Shown here: piece after piece, positions 22,626 through 31,378 of the stretch
How the letters are laid out: each line of letters begins with the position of its first letter
How positions within the stretch are numbered: the first letter of the stretch is position 1
NCBI RefSeq assembly: GCF_017942085.1
Contig: NZ_JAGKSP010000033.1
Location: 1 to 37,180, forward strand
Source of the DNA: Paenibacillus lignilyticus
GTDB lineage: Bacteria > Bacillota > Bacilli > Paenibacillales > Paenibacillaceae
Direction: 5' to 3'
DNA: 37,180 nt
Made by a program: the position numbers and the translations under genes
Notes under the pieces: generated by a model
The model's input: the letters and a program-made list of their open reading frames with translations, nothing else
Told to the model about the DNA's origin: nothing
Databases searched by the model: none

Positions 22626-25067
22626 TTACAAATCAGCGCGAACGAAGAACGTTGTCAATACATCCTTCTTATCGACCGCTGTTACCGCGCGGCCAGTCGA
22701 TTTCCGATCATCAATCGGCGCTTTCTCCGTCGAAACGATCTGATTCGTGCCGGCTGCCGATAACAGCACCAAATCACGCGCTTCCTTGCAGTGAAGTCCG
22801 CCGATGAGCCCAACGCCATTCGAGCGGACGCGAGCGCCTTCTTTAAACTCGAAGGTTGCGACGCCTTTGCCGCCTCGGCCTTGAATCGGATAATCAAGCA
22901 GCAAGGAACGTTTGCCGTAACCAAGCTCCGTTAGGACAAGCACTTCGCCTTCGTCCCCCGACACCCACTCTGCGGCGACAATTTCATCGCCTTCGCGAAC
23001 GGTAATGCCTCGGACACCCGCAGCAACGCGGCCCATCGGATTCACTTCACTCTCAGGGAAACGGATACTCATGCCGTTCTTCGTAATGAGCAGCAGCTCT
23101 TTACTGTTGTCGCTAAGCGACACGCGCAAGACATCATCACCGTCAGCCAGCTTTACAGCCGCGATGGCAGTGGAACGCGATGATTTATATTCTTTTAGTT
23201 CCGTCCGTTTCACTTGTCCGCGTTTCGTGACGAAAACCAGCGTACGATCCGGCACATCAAAATCCTTCACAGGAATAACGCTAATGATGCTGTCATCCTT
23301 CGGCATCGGCACTACGTTAACTACTGCCGTCCCGGTATCCTTCCACTTAAACTCCGGAATTTGATGGACAGGCAGCTGATAATACATGCCTTTGCGCGTG
23401 AAGAGAAGCAGCTGGTCAATCGTATTCACGTCAAGCAGCGTGCGAATAACGTCGCCCTCCTTGACTCCTGCGCTTCCCAGCTCGCCGCCGGAACGGGTGA
23501 ACGACAGCTTAGAAGTCCGCTTGATATAACCGTCTTGGCTAAGCGTAACGAGTACATCCTCAGCAGCGACGATTACCTCAAGGTTAACCTTGAGCTCCTC
23601 GACTTCGCCTTGAATGCCGGAGCGACGGTCAATGCCGTATTTCTCGCGAATTTCCATCAGTTCTTCTTTGATAACGGAACGAAGCTTCTTCTCGCTCTCC
23701 AGAATGGAACGCAAATACGAAATACGTTTCTGGATATCCTTCAATTCCTTCTCAATCGAAGTAATCTCCAAATTCGTCAGCCGGTACAATTGGAGCGTCA
23801 GAATCGCATCTGCTTGGCGCTCGGTAAACGTAAACTTCGCCACCAAGTTTTGCTGAGCGTCCTGCCGATTCTTCGACGCTTTGATCGTTGCGATGATTTC
23901 ATCCAGCAAGTTAAGCGCCTTCGCCAAACCTTCCAGTACGTGAGCGCGGTCTTCCGCTTTCTCAAGCTCATACTTGGAACGTTCGGTTACCACTTCTCTC
24001 TGATGTGCGATGTACGCGGTCAGCATGTCCTTCAGACCGAGCTGCTTCGGCGTTTTGTTCACAATCGCAACCATGTTGAAATTATACGCGACTTGAAGAT
24101 CTGTTTTCTTCAGCAAATACGCCAGAATGCCCTGCGCATCCGCATCCTTCTTCAGCTCGATCACGATGCGAAGACCGTTACGTCCGCTTTCATCGCGAAC
24201 CTCCGCGATGCCTTCGACCTTCTTCTCGATCCGAATGTTCTCCATCGCCGTTACAAGACGGGACTTCACGACCTGATACGGAATTTCCGTAACGACGATC
24301 TGCTGGCGTCCGCCCTTCATGTCTTCGATCATCGATTTGGAGCGGTGATAAATTCGGCCTTTCCCGCTTTGATAAGCGTCACGGATGCCGTCCTCGCCCA
24401 TGATGAGTCCGCCCGTAGGGAAATCGGGACCTTTCACAATCTCCATCAGCTGTGCAAGCTCGATGTCCGGGTTCTCCATCATGGCATTGCAAGCATCGAT
24501 CACTTCACGCAAGTTATGAGGCGGAATTTCCGTCGCGAAACCGGAGGAAATCCCGCTTACACCGTTAACGAGCAGGTTGGGATACCGCGATGGCAGCACA
24601 ACCGGCTCTTTCGTCGTATTATCGAAATTGTCTTTGAATAAGACCGTTCGTTTCTCAATATCGCGAAGCAGCTCCATCGCGATTGGCGATAGGCGTGCCT
24701 CGGTATAACGCATCGCCGCTGCCGGGTCATCATCGATCGATCCCCAGTTTCCGTGGCCATCAATGAGCATATGCCCCATTTTCCATGGCTGCGCCATACG
24801 GACCATACCTTCATAAATGGAGGAATCACCGTGCGGATGATAATTGCCCATTACATCGCCGACCGTCTTGGCCGATTTGCGATAGCCTTTGTCAGGCGTG
24901 TTGCCTGCATCATACATCGCGTACAAAATACGCCGTTGCACCGGTTTCAATCCGTCTCGTACATCGGGAATGGCGCGGTCCTGAATGATGTATTTGGAAT
25001 AGCGCCCGAAGCGGTCACCCACGACCTCCTCAAGATACGCCGGCAAAAACTGTTCCAGGATACTCAT
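22626..25067 (-). CDS. parC: DNA topoisomerase IV subunit A
   Basis: An 813-residue subunit that cuts and rejoins DNA to unlink daughter chromosomes. The N-terminus SILEQFLPAYLEEVVGDRFG is ParC-type rather than GyrA-type. The breakage-reunion domain contains the quinolone-determining region HPHGDSSIYEGM with Ser82 and Glu86, the sensitive-type residues. The active-site tyrosine is Tyr121 (RYTEARLS). The GyrA-box-free C-terminal beta-propeller domain follows from about residue 490. It begins 20 bases after parE and belongs to the same operon. Confidence 0.96.
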   Translation of the reverse strand: MSILEQFLPAYLEEVVGDRFGRYSKYIIQDRAIPDVRDGLKPVQRRILYAMYDAGNTPDKGYRKSAKTVGDVMGNYHPHGDSSIYEGMVRMAQPWKMGHMLIDGHGNWGSIDDDPAAAMRYTEARLSPIAMELLRDIEKRTVLFKDNFDNTTKEPVVLPSRYPNLLVNGVSGISSGFATEIPPHNLREVIDACNAMMENPDIELAQLMEIVKGPDFPTGGLIMGEDGIRDAYQSGKGRIYHRSKSMIEDMKGGRQQIVVTEIPYQVVKSRLVTAMENIRIEKKVEGIAEVRDESGRNGLRIVIELKKDADAQGILAYLLKKTDLQVAYNFNMVAIVNKTPKQLGLKDMLTAYIAHQREVVTERSKYELEKAEDRAHVLEGLAKALNLLDEIIATIKASKNRQDAQQNLVAKFTFTERQADAILTLQLYRLTNLEITSIEKELKDIQKRISYLRSILESEKKLRSVIKEELMEIREKYGIDRRSGIQGEVEELKVNLEVIVAAEDVLVTLSQDGYIKRTSKLSFTRSGGELGSAGVKEGDVIRTLLDVNTIDQLLLFTRKGMYYQLPVHQIPEFKWKDTGTAVVNVVPMPKDDSIISVIPVKDFDVPDRTLVFVTKRGQVKRTELKEYKSSRSTAIAAVKLADGDDVLRVSLSDNSKELLLITKNGMSIRFPESEVNPMGRVAAGVRGITVREGDEIVAAEWVSGDEGEVLVLTELGYGKRSLLLDYPIQGRGGKGVATFEFKEGARVRSNGVGLIGGLHCKEARDLVLLSAAGTNQIVSTEKAPIDDRKSTGRAVTAVDKKDVLTTFFVRADL

Positions 25068-25087
25068 GCCGAAACTCTCCTCAACTG

Positions 25088-27058
25088 TTATTCAACATAT
25101 TCGGTAAAATCAACATTCTCAACGATCCAGCGTTTACGCGGATCTACTTTGTCGCCCATGAGCGTGGAAACGCGGCGTTCAGCCTTAGCTGCATCTTCAA
25201 TTTGCACTTGAAGCAGCGTACGGGTCTCTGAATTCATCGTCGTTTCCCACAACTGCTCGGGATTCATCTCACCGAGTCCTTTATAACGCTGCAGCTCGAA
25301 GTTCTTGCCGAACTCCTTCAAATAATTTTGAAGCTGCTCATCCGACCAAGCGTACCGAACGGTCTCCAACTTGCCGGATTTGCGCGTAATCTTATAAAGC
25401 GGCGGCTGCGCGATGAAGACGCGGCCCAAATCAATCAATGGCTTCATATAGCGGTAGAAGAACGTGAGCAGCAGCACTTGAATGTGCGCGCCGTCCGTAT
25501 CCGCATCCGTCATAATGATGATTTTGCTATAATTACACGATTCCGCGTCGAACTCAGGTCCGATGCCTGCGCCGATCGCCGCGATAACCGCCTTGTATTC
25601 GTCGTTTTTAAGAATATCGATCAGCTTAGCCTTCTCCGGATTCATCGGTTTCCCCTTGAGCGGGAGAATCGCTTGAAACTTGGAGTCACGGCCTTGCTTG
25701 GCGGAACCGCCCGCGGAGTCGCCTTCTACGATAAACAGCTCCGTGCGAGTAACATCCTTCGATTGTGCCGGTGTCAGCTTGCCGCCAAGGTTGGAGCTTT
25801 CGCTCTTCTTCTTGCCGCTGCGGATTTCGTCGCGGGCTTTGCGCGCGGCTTCGCGGGCTCTCGATGCCTGAACCGCTTTCTTCAGCAGCATTTGAGCAAC
25901 TTGCGGATTTTCTTCCAGGAAAACCTGCATTTTGTCCGATACGATCGCATCAACCGCGCTTCTTGCCGAAGAGCTGCCGAGCTGATCCTTGGTTTGACCG
26001 ACAAATTCAACCTCGGACATCTTGATGTTGATAACCGCCATCATGCCTTCACGCAGGTCGTTGCCGTCAAGATTCTTGTCTTTCTCCTTGATTAACGCGT
26101 TCTTGCGGGCATAGTCGTTCATTACACGCGTATATGCGGTTCTGAATCCGGTCTCATGGGTACCGCCCCCGCGGGTTGGGATGGAGTTTACGAACGAAGC
26201 CATCGTCTCGGTATAGCCGTCGTTGTACTGCAACGCCACCTCAACTTCGATTTCGTCGCGCTCGCCCGCAAAATGAATGACGTCATGCAGCACGGTTTTG
26301 TCTTCGTTCAGAAACTGAACAAACTGACGCGCGCCGCCTTCATAGTGAAACTGGTCTTGTTTGCCGCTTCGGTCGTCCTTAACCGTTACCTTCAATCCGG
26401 AGTTTAGGAACGCAATCTCCTGCAGCCGCTCCGAAAGCGTATCGTAGTTAATGGAAATATTGCCGTGGAACACGCGTGTATCCGGCTTAAAGGTTACCTT
26501 CGTGCCTGTGCGATTCGTGTTGCCGGTTACGACAAGTCCCGTTACCGGTTCGCCGACATGCTCTTTGCCATCGTTGTCGACCCAATATTCAAAGCGCTGC
26601 TTATGTATTTTACCGTCACGGTAAATTTCCACTTCCAGCCACTCCGACAAGGCATTCGTTACAGAGGCGCCAACGCCGTGCAAACCGCCGGATTTCTTAT
26701 ATCCGCCGCCGCCGAACTTACCGCCCGCATGCAATATCGTAAAGACAACCTGTGGCGTGGGAATACCGGTCTTATGCATGCCGGTAGGAATACCGCGGCC
26801 ATTGTCCTTTACCGTAATCGACCCGTCATTATGGATCGTTACGTCGATGGCAGAGCAGAACTTTGCCAGATGCTCGTCGACCGCATTGTCGACGATCTCC
26901 CAGACAAGGTGATGCAAGCCCGAAGTGCTCGTGCTGCCGATGTACATCCCGGGCCGTTTCCGAACAGCGGTCAGCCCTTCCAGCACCTGGATGTCGTCTG
27001 CGCCATAGCTGTCGGCACCCAAATTCGCTTCGCCCGCAAGATTTAACTGCTCAGTCAT
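25088..27058 (-). CDS. parE: DNA topoisomerase IV subunit B
   Basis: A 656-residue ATPase subunit. The GHKL ATPase domain shows EIVDNAVDEHL (54-64), DNGRGIP (85-91) and SGGLHGVGASV (123-133). The TOPRIM domain shows EGDSAGGSAKQGRD (445-458) and the metal-binding DADTDGAH (518-525). The C-terminal QRYKGLGEMNPEQLWETTM region is complete. AGGAGG precedes the ATG. It is 78 bases downstream of the ABC permease gene with no convincing promoter or terminator in the gap, so partial cotranscription with that operon is possible. Confidence 0.96.
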   Translation of the reverse strand: MTEQLNLAGEANLGADSYGADDIQVLEGLTAVRKRPGMYIGSTSTSGLHHLVWEIVDNAVDEHLAKFCSAIDVTIHNDGSITVKDNGRGIPTGMHKTGIPTPQVVFTILHAGGKFGGGGYKKSGGLHGVGASVTNALSEWLEVEIYRDGKIHKQRFEYWVDNDGKEHVGEPVTGLVVTGNTNRTGTKVTFKPDTRVFHGNISINYDTLSERLQEIAFLNSGLKVTVKDDRSGKQDQFHYEGGARQFVQFLNEDKTVLHDVIHFAGERDEIEVEVALQYNDGYTETMASFVNSIPTRGGGTHETGFRTAYTRVMNDYARKNALIKEKDKNLDGNDLREGMMAVINIKMSEVEFVGQTKDQLGSSSARSAVDAIVSDKMQVFLEENPQVAQMLLKKAVQASRAREAARKARDEIRSGKKKSESSNLGGKLTPAQSKDVTRTELFIVEGDSAGGSAKQGRDSKFQAILPLKGKPMNPEKAKLIDILKNDEYKAVIAAIGAGIGPEFDAESCNYSKIIIMTDADTDGAHIQVLLLTFFYRYMKPLIDLGRVFIAQPPLYKITRKSGKLETVRYAWSDEQLQNYLKEFGKNFELQRYKGLGEMNPEQLWETTMNSETRTLLQVQIEDAAKAERRVSTLMGDKVDPRKRWIVENVDFTEYVE

Positions 27059-27136
27059 AGGGTCCTCCTAATAAATTTAATTGCGCTTCATTGCATACTT
27101 TTTCCATTCAAGCCGATTCGCTCACTTCAAGCTATT

Positions 27137-28132
27137 CTAATTCATGATGTCCTGTTTCGTAAAGACACCGAATGAAACGATAAGTCCGATTGCCGACCAA
27201 ATCGCGAGGATAATCAAGGAGAATGAAAGTGTCATGCCTTGAATTGGCGGCGGAGAGCCTGCTAAATAATCCGTTAGCTGCAAATTAACCGCGAAAACAT
27301 ATTTAGCGCTTTCCCAAGAAGATGACATACTCGACAAGATCGTACCTGCGATGACAGCCGCCATCATCGTCACGATACTCGCCGCCGTGCTCCGAACAAG
27401 AACAGATACCATGAGCGACAGAATGGCCACGGTCATGGATGAGACCCAGATCAATCCGCCCTCCATGAGCACAAACAACCACTGTGGAACGGCATGTACA
27501 TAAGAGCTCTCAATGGCAGAGCCCTGAATTACAAATCCTGTAAATACAGGCATTTGCCAGCCGGAATAGCCAAATACCGCGCCTGATATAAGATAACAGA
27601 GAATGGCGCTGACCACAACGGTTAATGAAACATAGAACGTTAAAGCAACGAGCTTGCTCAGTAAAATTTTCCATCGTCTTACAGGTCTTGTGAGAAGCAT
27701 CTTAATCGTTCCCGTCGAACGTTCGCCGGACACGAGGTCAGAGGCGATGGCAAGCACCAGCAGCGGATAAAACAGCGTTACGGCATTCGACATGAAGGTC
27801 CGAGTAAACGTTACACCGTTAGGTGAGTTAGGATTTACATCGTGATCCAAATAATACTGAAGCTGTTGCACGGCGATTCGGCGGTTACGCTTCCACTCTT
27901 CCGGAATTCGCTCGCTGGAGAGCATATTTTGATACTCATTGATCTGCTGAACGAGCTGATTGCGCCAATCCGCGAAATTTTTGCGGTTCGTCTCCGCTAT
28001 TTTCATTTGGGCATAGGTAAAGATAGGAATGAGTACAAGCAGCACGAGGACGACGACATAGAAACGCTTCTTCTTCCATATCTTGAGCGTCTCATTCTGA
28101 ATGAGCGGCAGCAGTCTATCCAATGCTCTCAC
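27137..28132 (-). CDS. ABC-2 type transporter permease
   Basis: A 331-residue membrane protein with about six helices. The first follows the basic N-terminus (WKKKRFYVVVLVLLVLIPIF). A large extracytoplasmic loop (about 45-110) comes next, then the helix group starting near LFYPLLVLAIASDLVSGERS and GTIKMLLTRPVRRWKILLSKL, the typical coupling region of ABC-2 permeases. It partners the ATPase encoded just upstream. The GTG at 28132 overlaps the ATPase gene by 17 bases; a TTG three codons later, better spaced from AAGGTGAG, would cut the overlap to 8. Confidence 0.92.
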   Translation of the reverse strand: MRALDRLLPLIQNETLKIWKKKRFYVVVLVLLVLIPIFTYAQMKIAETNRKNFADWRNQLVQQINEYQNMLSSERIPEEWKRNRRIAVQQLQYYLDHDVNPNSPNGVTFTRTFMSNAVTLFYPLLVLAIASDLVSGERSTGTIKMLLTRPVRRWKILLSKLVALTFYVSLTVVVSAILCYLISGAVFGYSGWQMPVFTGFVIQGSAIESSYVHAVPQWLFVLMEGGLIWVSSMTVAILSLMVSVLVRSTAASIVTMMAAVIAGTILSSMSSSWESAKYVFAVNLQLTDYLAGSPPPIQGMTLSFSLIILAIWSAIGLIVSFGVFTKQDIMN

Positions 28133-29090
28133 CTTCCGTCATTTGCAAAAATAGTTCTTCCAGCGTTGGGGCGATCTTCTGAACCGAAACGACGCCGATA
28201 CCGGCATGCACGGCTTTCTCAACGACAGCCGAAATGTGTTCCGCTCCCATTGAAGTGATGATGGCATCCTTCAGACCTGCCAATATACTCTCATCGATTC
28301 GATGCTCGCCATCGCGAATTAAACGGATATTCCCCTCTGCAGCAAGCAGCTTTCTTCCCGCTTCCACGTCATCGAACTGCCACACGACATAGCTCCCGGT
28401 CTGATTTACAAGCTCATCAACGGCGCCAACCGCAAGCACTTCGCCGTGGCTGATAATGGCGACGCGATCGCACATCAGCTGAATTTCGCTTAGCAAGTGG
28501 CTGGAAATAAACAAGCTCATCCCCTGATCCGCAAGCATACGAACGAACTCGCGAAGCTCCTTAATCCCTTTCGGATCGAGACCATTCGTCGGTTCATCCA
28601 GAATGAGCAGCTTCGGTCTGCCAAGCAGCGCCTGCGCGATTCCCAGACGCTGCCGCATGCCGAGCGAATACGTCTTCACTTTGTCGCGGATGCGCTGCTG
28701 CATGCCAACGATGGCAACAACCTCGGCAATCCGATCTTGACCAATTCCACGCTGCATACGGGCAAAATGCTCCAGGTTCTCCCAGCCGGTCATATACCCA
28801 TATACCTCCGGGTTCTCCACGATACAGCCGATATGGCTGAGTGCCGTCTCCGGATCTCGCTGCACGTCGCTGCCGCAGATTAGTATCTCGCCTGAGGTTT
28901 GCTTGATCAGCCCCACAAGCATGCGAATCGTTGTCGTTTTCCCGGATCCGTTGGGACCGAGGAAGCCGAAGATTTCGCCGCTCTTCACTTCAAAAGAAAC
29001 ATTTTTTATGATCATTTTGCCGGCAATCCGCTTCTTCACTTCTTTTACGGAGAGGACGACTTCGGTTTCCGAGAGGGTATGTAAGCTCAT
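28116..29090 (-). CDS. ABC transporter ATP-binding protein (BcrA/DrrA type)
   Basis: A 324-residue ATPase: Walker A GPNGSGKTT, signature YSLGMRQRLGIAQAL, Walker B LLILDEPTNGLDP and the H-loop SSHLLSE. The last 90 residues form the C-terminal extension common in bacitracin/lantibiotic and other export ABC proteins. It pairs with the ABC-2 permease. AGGAGA lies 9 bases before the ATG. Twelve bases separate it from the SGNH gene upstream, so the three genes form one operon. The substrate is not identifiable. Confidence 0.94.
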   Translation of the reverse strand: MSLHTLSETEVVLSVKEVKKRIAGKMIIKNVSFEVKSGEIFGFLGPNGSGKTTTIRMLVGLIKQTSGEILICGSDVQRDPETALSHIGCIVENPEVYGYMTGWENLEHFARMQRGIGQDRIAEVVAIVGMQQRIRDKVKTYSLGMRQRLGIAQALLGRPKLLILDEPTNGLDPKGIKELREFVRMLADQGMSLFISSHLLSEIQLMCDRVAIISHGEVLAVGAVDELVNQTGSYVVWQFDDVEAGRKLLAAEGNIRLIRDGEHRIDESILAGLKDAIITSMGAEHISAVVEKAVHAGIGVVSVQKIAPTLEELFLQMTEGESIG

Positions 29091-29102
29091 TGGACAGATC
29101 TC

Positions 29103-29930
29103 CTATTTCAGCGACTGCACGATACGTGCCGCAATTTGTGCGTAGCCTTCGTGATTGGGATGAAAATGATCGCTCGACAGATATGTGTCAATTGAACGTT
29201 CAAACATATCGAATGAAGGCACTAAAGTCATGTTCGGATAGTCATGCAGAATCGAATAGGCTTCTTCGTTCCACTTCTGAACCTGCAAACTGCCGTCTCT
29301 CAGGTCCGTTATATTGTAAAAGGGGTTATAGAGGCCCGTGTACACGACTTGCGCATTAGGATTGATTTCGTGCAGCAGCTTGATCACTTTCGACAATCGG
29401 TCAATGCCTTTGGGCAGTTCTTTCTTCACCGTATCCAGACTAATATCGCCCGTTACCTCTCCGGCAGATTGTCCGTTCGCGATTTGGAACAAATCGTTGC
29501 CTCCGATGGAGAAGACGATAAGATTCGCCTGCTGCAAAGAGTAGCGATACCCCTTGTCCGTGCTGAGCAAATGGGCGAGTTGATCGGCCCTCAAACCGTT
29601 GACGGCCAAATTATTGTTCAATTTGACGGGAATCAGCGGATATTTCTTCTTAAGCAGCGCGACCACTTGTTTGACATACCCATCGCCTGTAGCATCGCCT
29701 GTCCCCTTCGTCAAGGAATCGCCAATAGCGGTAATATTGATGGCTTTGCTGCTTCCAAGGCTGCTCGACTCCGGCTGCACCGGCCTCCCCTGCTCCCCTG
29801 TGTAAGCATCTGCATGAGGATACAGCATGTCCTTCACCGCATAGCCAAACCCGCCAATCAACAGCAATGTCGAGATCAGCGCTGAAATCCCGATCGTTCT
29901 CCATAACACGCCGGAAGATGCACTACTCAT
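29103..29930 (-). CDS. Membrane-anchored SGNH/GDSL hydrolase
   Basis: A 275-residue esterase-fold protein held by an N-terminal membrane helix (about 10-32). The four SGNH blocks are present: AIGDSLTKG (nucleophile Ser), NLAVNGLRADQL, IVFSIGGNDLF and the Asp-His pair DHFHPNHEGY. Enzymes of this type deacylate lipids or cell-wall polymers outside the cell. It is the first gene of an operon with an ABC-2 exporter, so a role in tailoring or handling the exported molecule is possible. AAAGGAG is 9 bases before the ATG. Confidence 0.92.
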   Translation of the reverse strand: MSSASSGVLWRTIGISALISTLLLIGGFGYAVKDMLYPHADAYTGEQGRPVQPESSSLGSSKAINITAIGDSLTKGTGDATGDGYVKQVVALLKKKYPLIPVKLNNNLAVNGLRADQLAHLLSTDKGYRYSLQQANLIVFSIGGNDLFQIANGQSAGEVTGDISLDTVKKELPKGIDRLSKVIKLLHEINPNAQVVYTGLYNPFYNITDLRDGSLQVQKWNEEAYSILHDYPNMTLVPSFDMFERSIDTYLSSDHFHPNHEGYAQIAARIVQSLK

Positions 29931-30041
29931 GTTTCAACGCTCCTTTCACCTATATCGGATCCCTGAACGGGAAATCATTATTCTTTTTTAAGGTAATGCT
30001 TTCAGAGGGAATTTGCAAATTTCACCAATTACCGCAAATAC

Positions 30042-30068
30042 AAAAAAAAGCCGGTATGCCCCCGCCGG
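30042..30068 (-). terminator. Intrinsic terminator after purT
   Basis: On the minus strand GCCGG/CCGGC stem followed by eight T, about 65 bases past the stop codon. Confidence 0.75.
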
Positions 30069-30130
30069 CAGCCCCTGAAAGGAAGCTGCTGACGTAAGTT
30101 CCAGCATACTCGGCGAGTGTATCGCATGAT

Positions 30131-31309
30131 TTATTGGTAGTTGATCGTTAGGGATTGTGCTGCTTGTTTAGCCAGCTCACGCGCTTTCGCGCAATCATCA
30201 GCCGAGCTGAGCGCAACGGCCATTCGGCGGCCCGGTTTCGTAACCGGCTTGCCGAACACACGAACCTGCGTATTCGGAACAGCCAGCGCTTGCTCAAGCC
30301 CGCCGATTTGGAATTGCTCCGAATCACGGTCAGCTTTAAGCGTATAGGACGCACCTGGCGTGAGCAGACGGATCGTTGGAATCGGGAACCCCAGAATTGC
30401 TCTTGCGTGAAGTGCAAATTCAGAAAGATCCTGCGTAACCATCGTAACCATACCCGTGTCATGCGGACGAGGAGAAACCTCACTGAACAACACGCCATCC
30501 TTCGTCAGGAACAGCTCGACGCCGTAGATGCCATAGCCGCCAAGCTCCTCGGTTACCGCACGCGCAATCGCTTCGGCTTCTTCGATTTGCTGTGCCGACA
30601 TTTCATGCGGCTGCCAGGACTCGATGTAATCGCCGTCCTTCTGTACGTGTCCGATCGGCGCGCAGAACGATGTGCCCGATGCCGAACGTACCGTTAAGAG
30701 CGTAATCTCGGATTCGAAATGGATAAATCCTTCGACGATAACACGCGTTTTCTTCGCACGCCCGCCTTCCATGGCGTAGTTCCAGCAAGCTTCAGCATCC
30801 CCTTCTGTTTTGCAGACGCTCTGGCCTTTGCCGGATGAACTCATGATCGGTTTAATGACGCATGGAGTACCCAATTCCGCAACAGCAGCTTTAAGCTCGT
30901 CCAGCGTATCCGCGAAACGGTACGGCGCAGTAGGCAAGCTCAGCGTTTCTGCCGCAAGACGACGAATGCCCTCCCGGTCCATGGTAAGCAATGCAGCGCG
31001 AGCAGTAGGGATAACACGGTAGCCTTCTTGCTCCAGCTCCACCAGAGCGGAAGTCGCAATCGCTTCGATCTCGGGAACGAGCAGGTCCGGCTTCTCCTTC
31101 TCAATCAGAGCGCGAAGCGCTGCGGGATCCAGCATATCGATTACATAGGAACGATGCGCGACCTGCATCGCCGGCGCGTTCTCATAGCGATCGACGGCAA
31201 TCGTTTCTACGCCAAGGCGCTGAGCTTCAATGATAACTTCTTTGCCAAGCTCGCCGGAACCGAGCAGCATAATTTTACGAGCCGTAGATGAAAGCGGTGA
31301 TCCATACAT
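30131..31309 (-). CDS. purT: Formate-dependent GAR transformylase
   Basis: A 392-residue ATP-grasp enzyme, the same length as Escherichia coli PurT. It makes formylglycinamide ribonucleotide from GAR, formate and ATP in the third step of purine synthesis, without folate. Signature parts are KIMLLGSGELGKEVIIEAQR, IVPEIEAIAT-like LVPEIEAIATSAL, KPIMSSSGKGQS and EVSPRPHDTGMVTMV. The ATG at 31309 is chosen by alignment with the E. coli N-terminus and by an AGGAGG 12 bases upstream. That ribosome site lies inside the terminator hairpin of the preceding exporter operon. No promoter or purine riboswitch is visible. Confidence 0.95.
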   Translation of the reverse strand: MYGSPLSSTARKIMLLGSGELGKEVIIEAQRLGVETIAVDRYENAPAMQVAHRSYVIDMLDPAALRALIEKEKPDLLVPEIEAIATSALVELEQEGYRVIPTARAALLTMDREGIRRLAAETLSLPTAPYRFADTLDELKAAVAELGTPCVIKPIMSSSGKGQSVCKTEGDAEACWNYAMEGGRAKKTRVIVEGFIHFESEITLLTVRSASGTSFCAPIGHVQKDGDYIESWQPHEMSAQQIEEAEAIARAVTEELGGYGIYGVELFLTKDGVLFSEVSPRPHDTGMVTMVTQDLSEFALHARAILGFPIPTIRLLTPGASYTLKADRDSEQFQIGGLEQALAVPNTQVRVFGKPVTKPGRRMAVALSSADDCAKARELAKQAAQSLTINYQ

Positions 31310-31313
31310 ATAG

Positions 31314-31361
31314 AAAAAGAACCTCCTGGAAGAAATGTTTTCTTCCATTGTGGAGGTTCTT
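31314..31361 (-). terminator. Terminator hairpin that contains the purT Shine-Dalgarno
   Basis: On the minus strand GAACCTCC and TGGAAGAA pair with TTCTTCCA and GGAGGTTC (31319-31359), followed by TTTTTC. It closes the exporter operon 20 bases past its stop. The descending arm holds AGGAGG (31322-31327), the only plausible ribosome site for purT. Confidence 0.8.
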
Positions 31362-31378
31362 TGGCGAAAAATCAAGAA

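Noticed and set aside
23214..24641. 475-residue plus-strand frame
   Set aside because: Long only because it is antisense to the strongly conserved parC; no domain of its own.
25328..26095. 255-residue plus-strand frame
   Set aside because: Antisense to parE; a shadow frame.
31310..31378. Purine riboswitch upstream of purT
   Set aside because: The 69-base gap is occupied by the terminator hairpin; there is no room for a purine aptamer and no conserved core.
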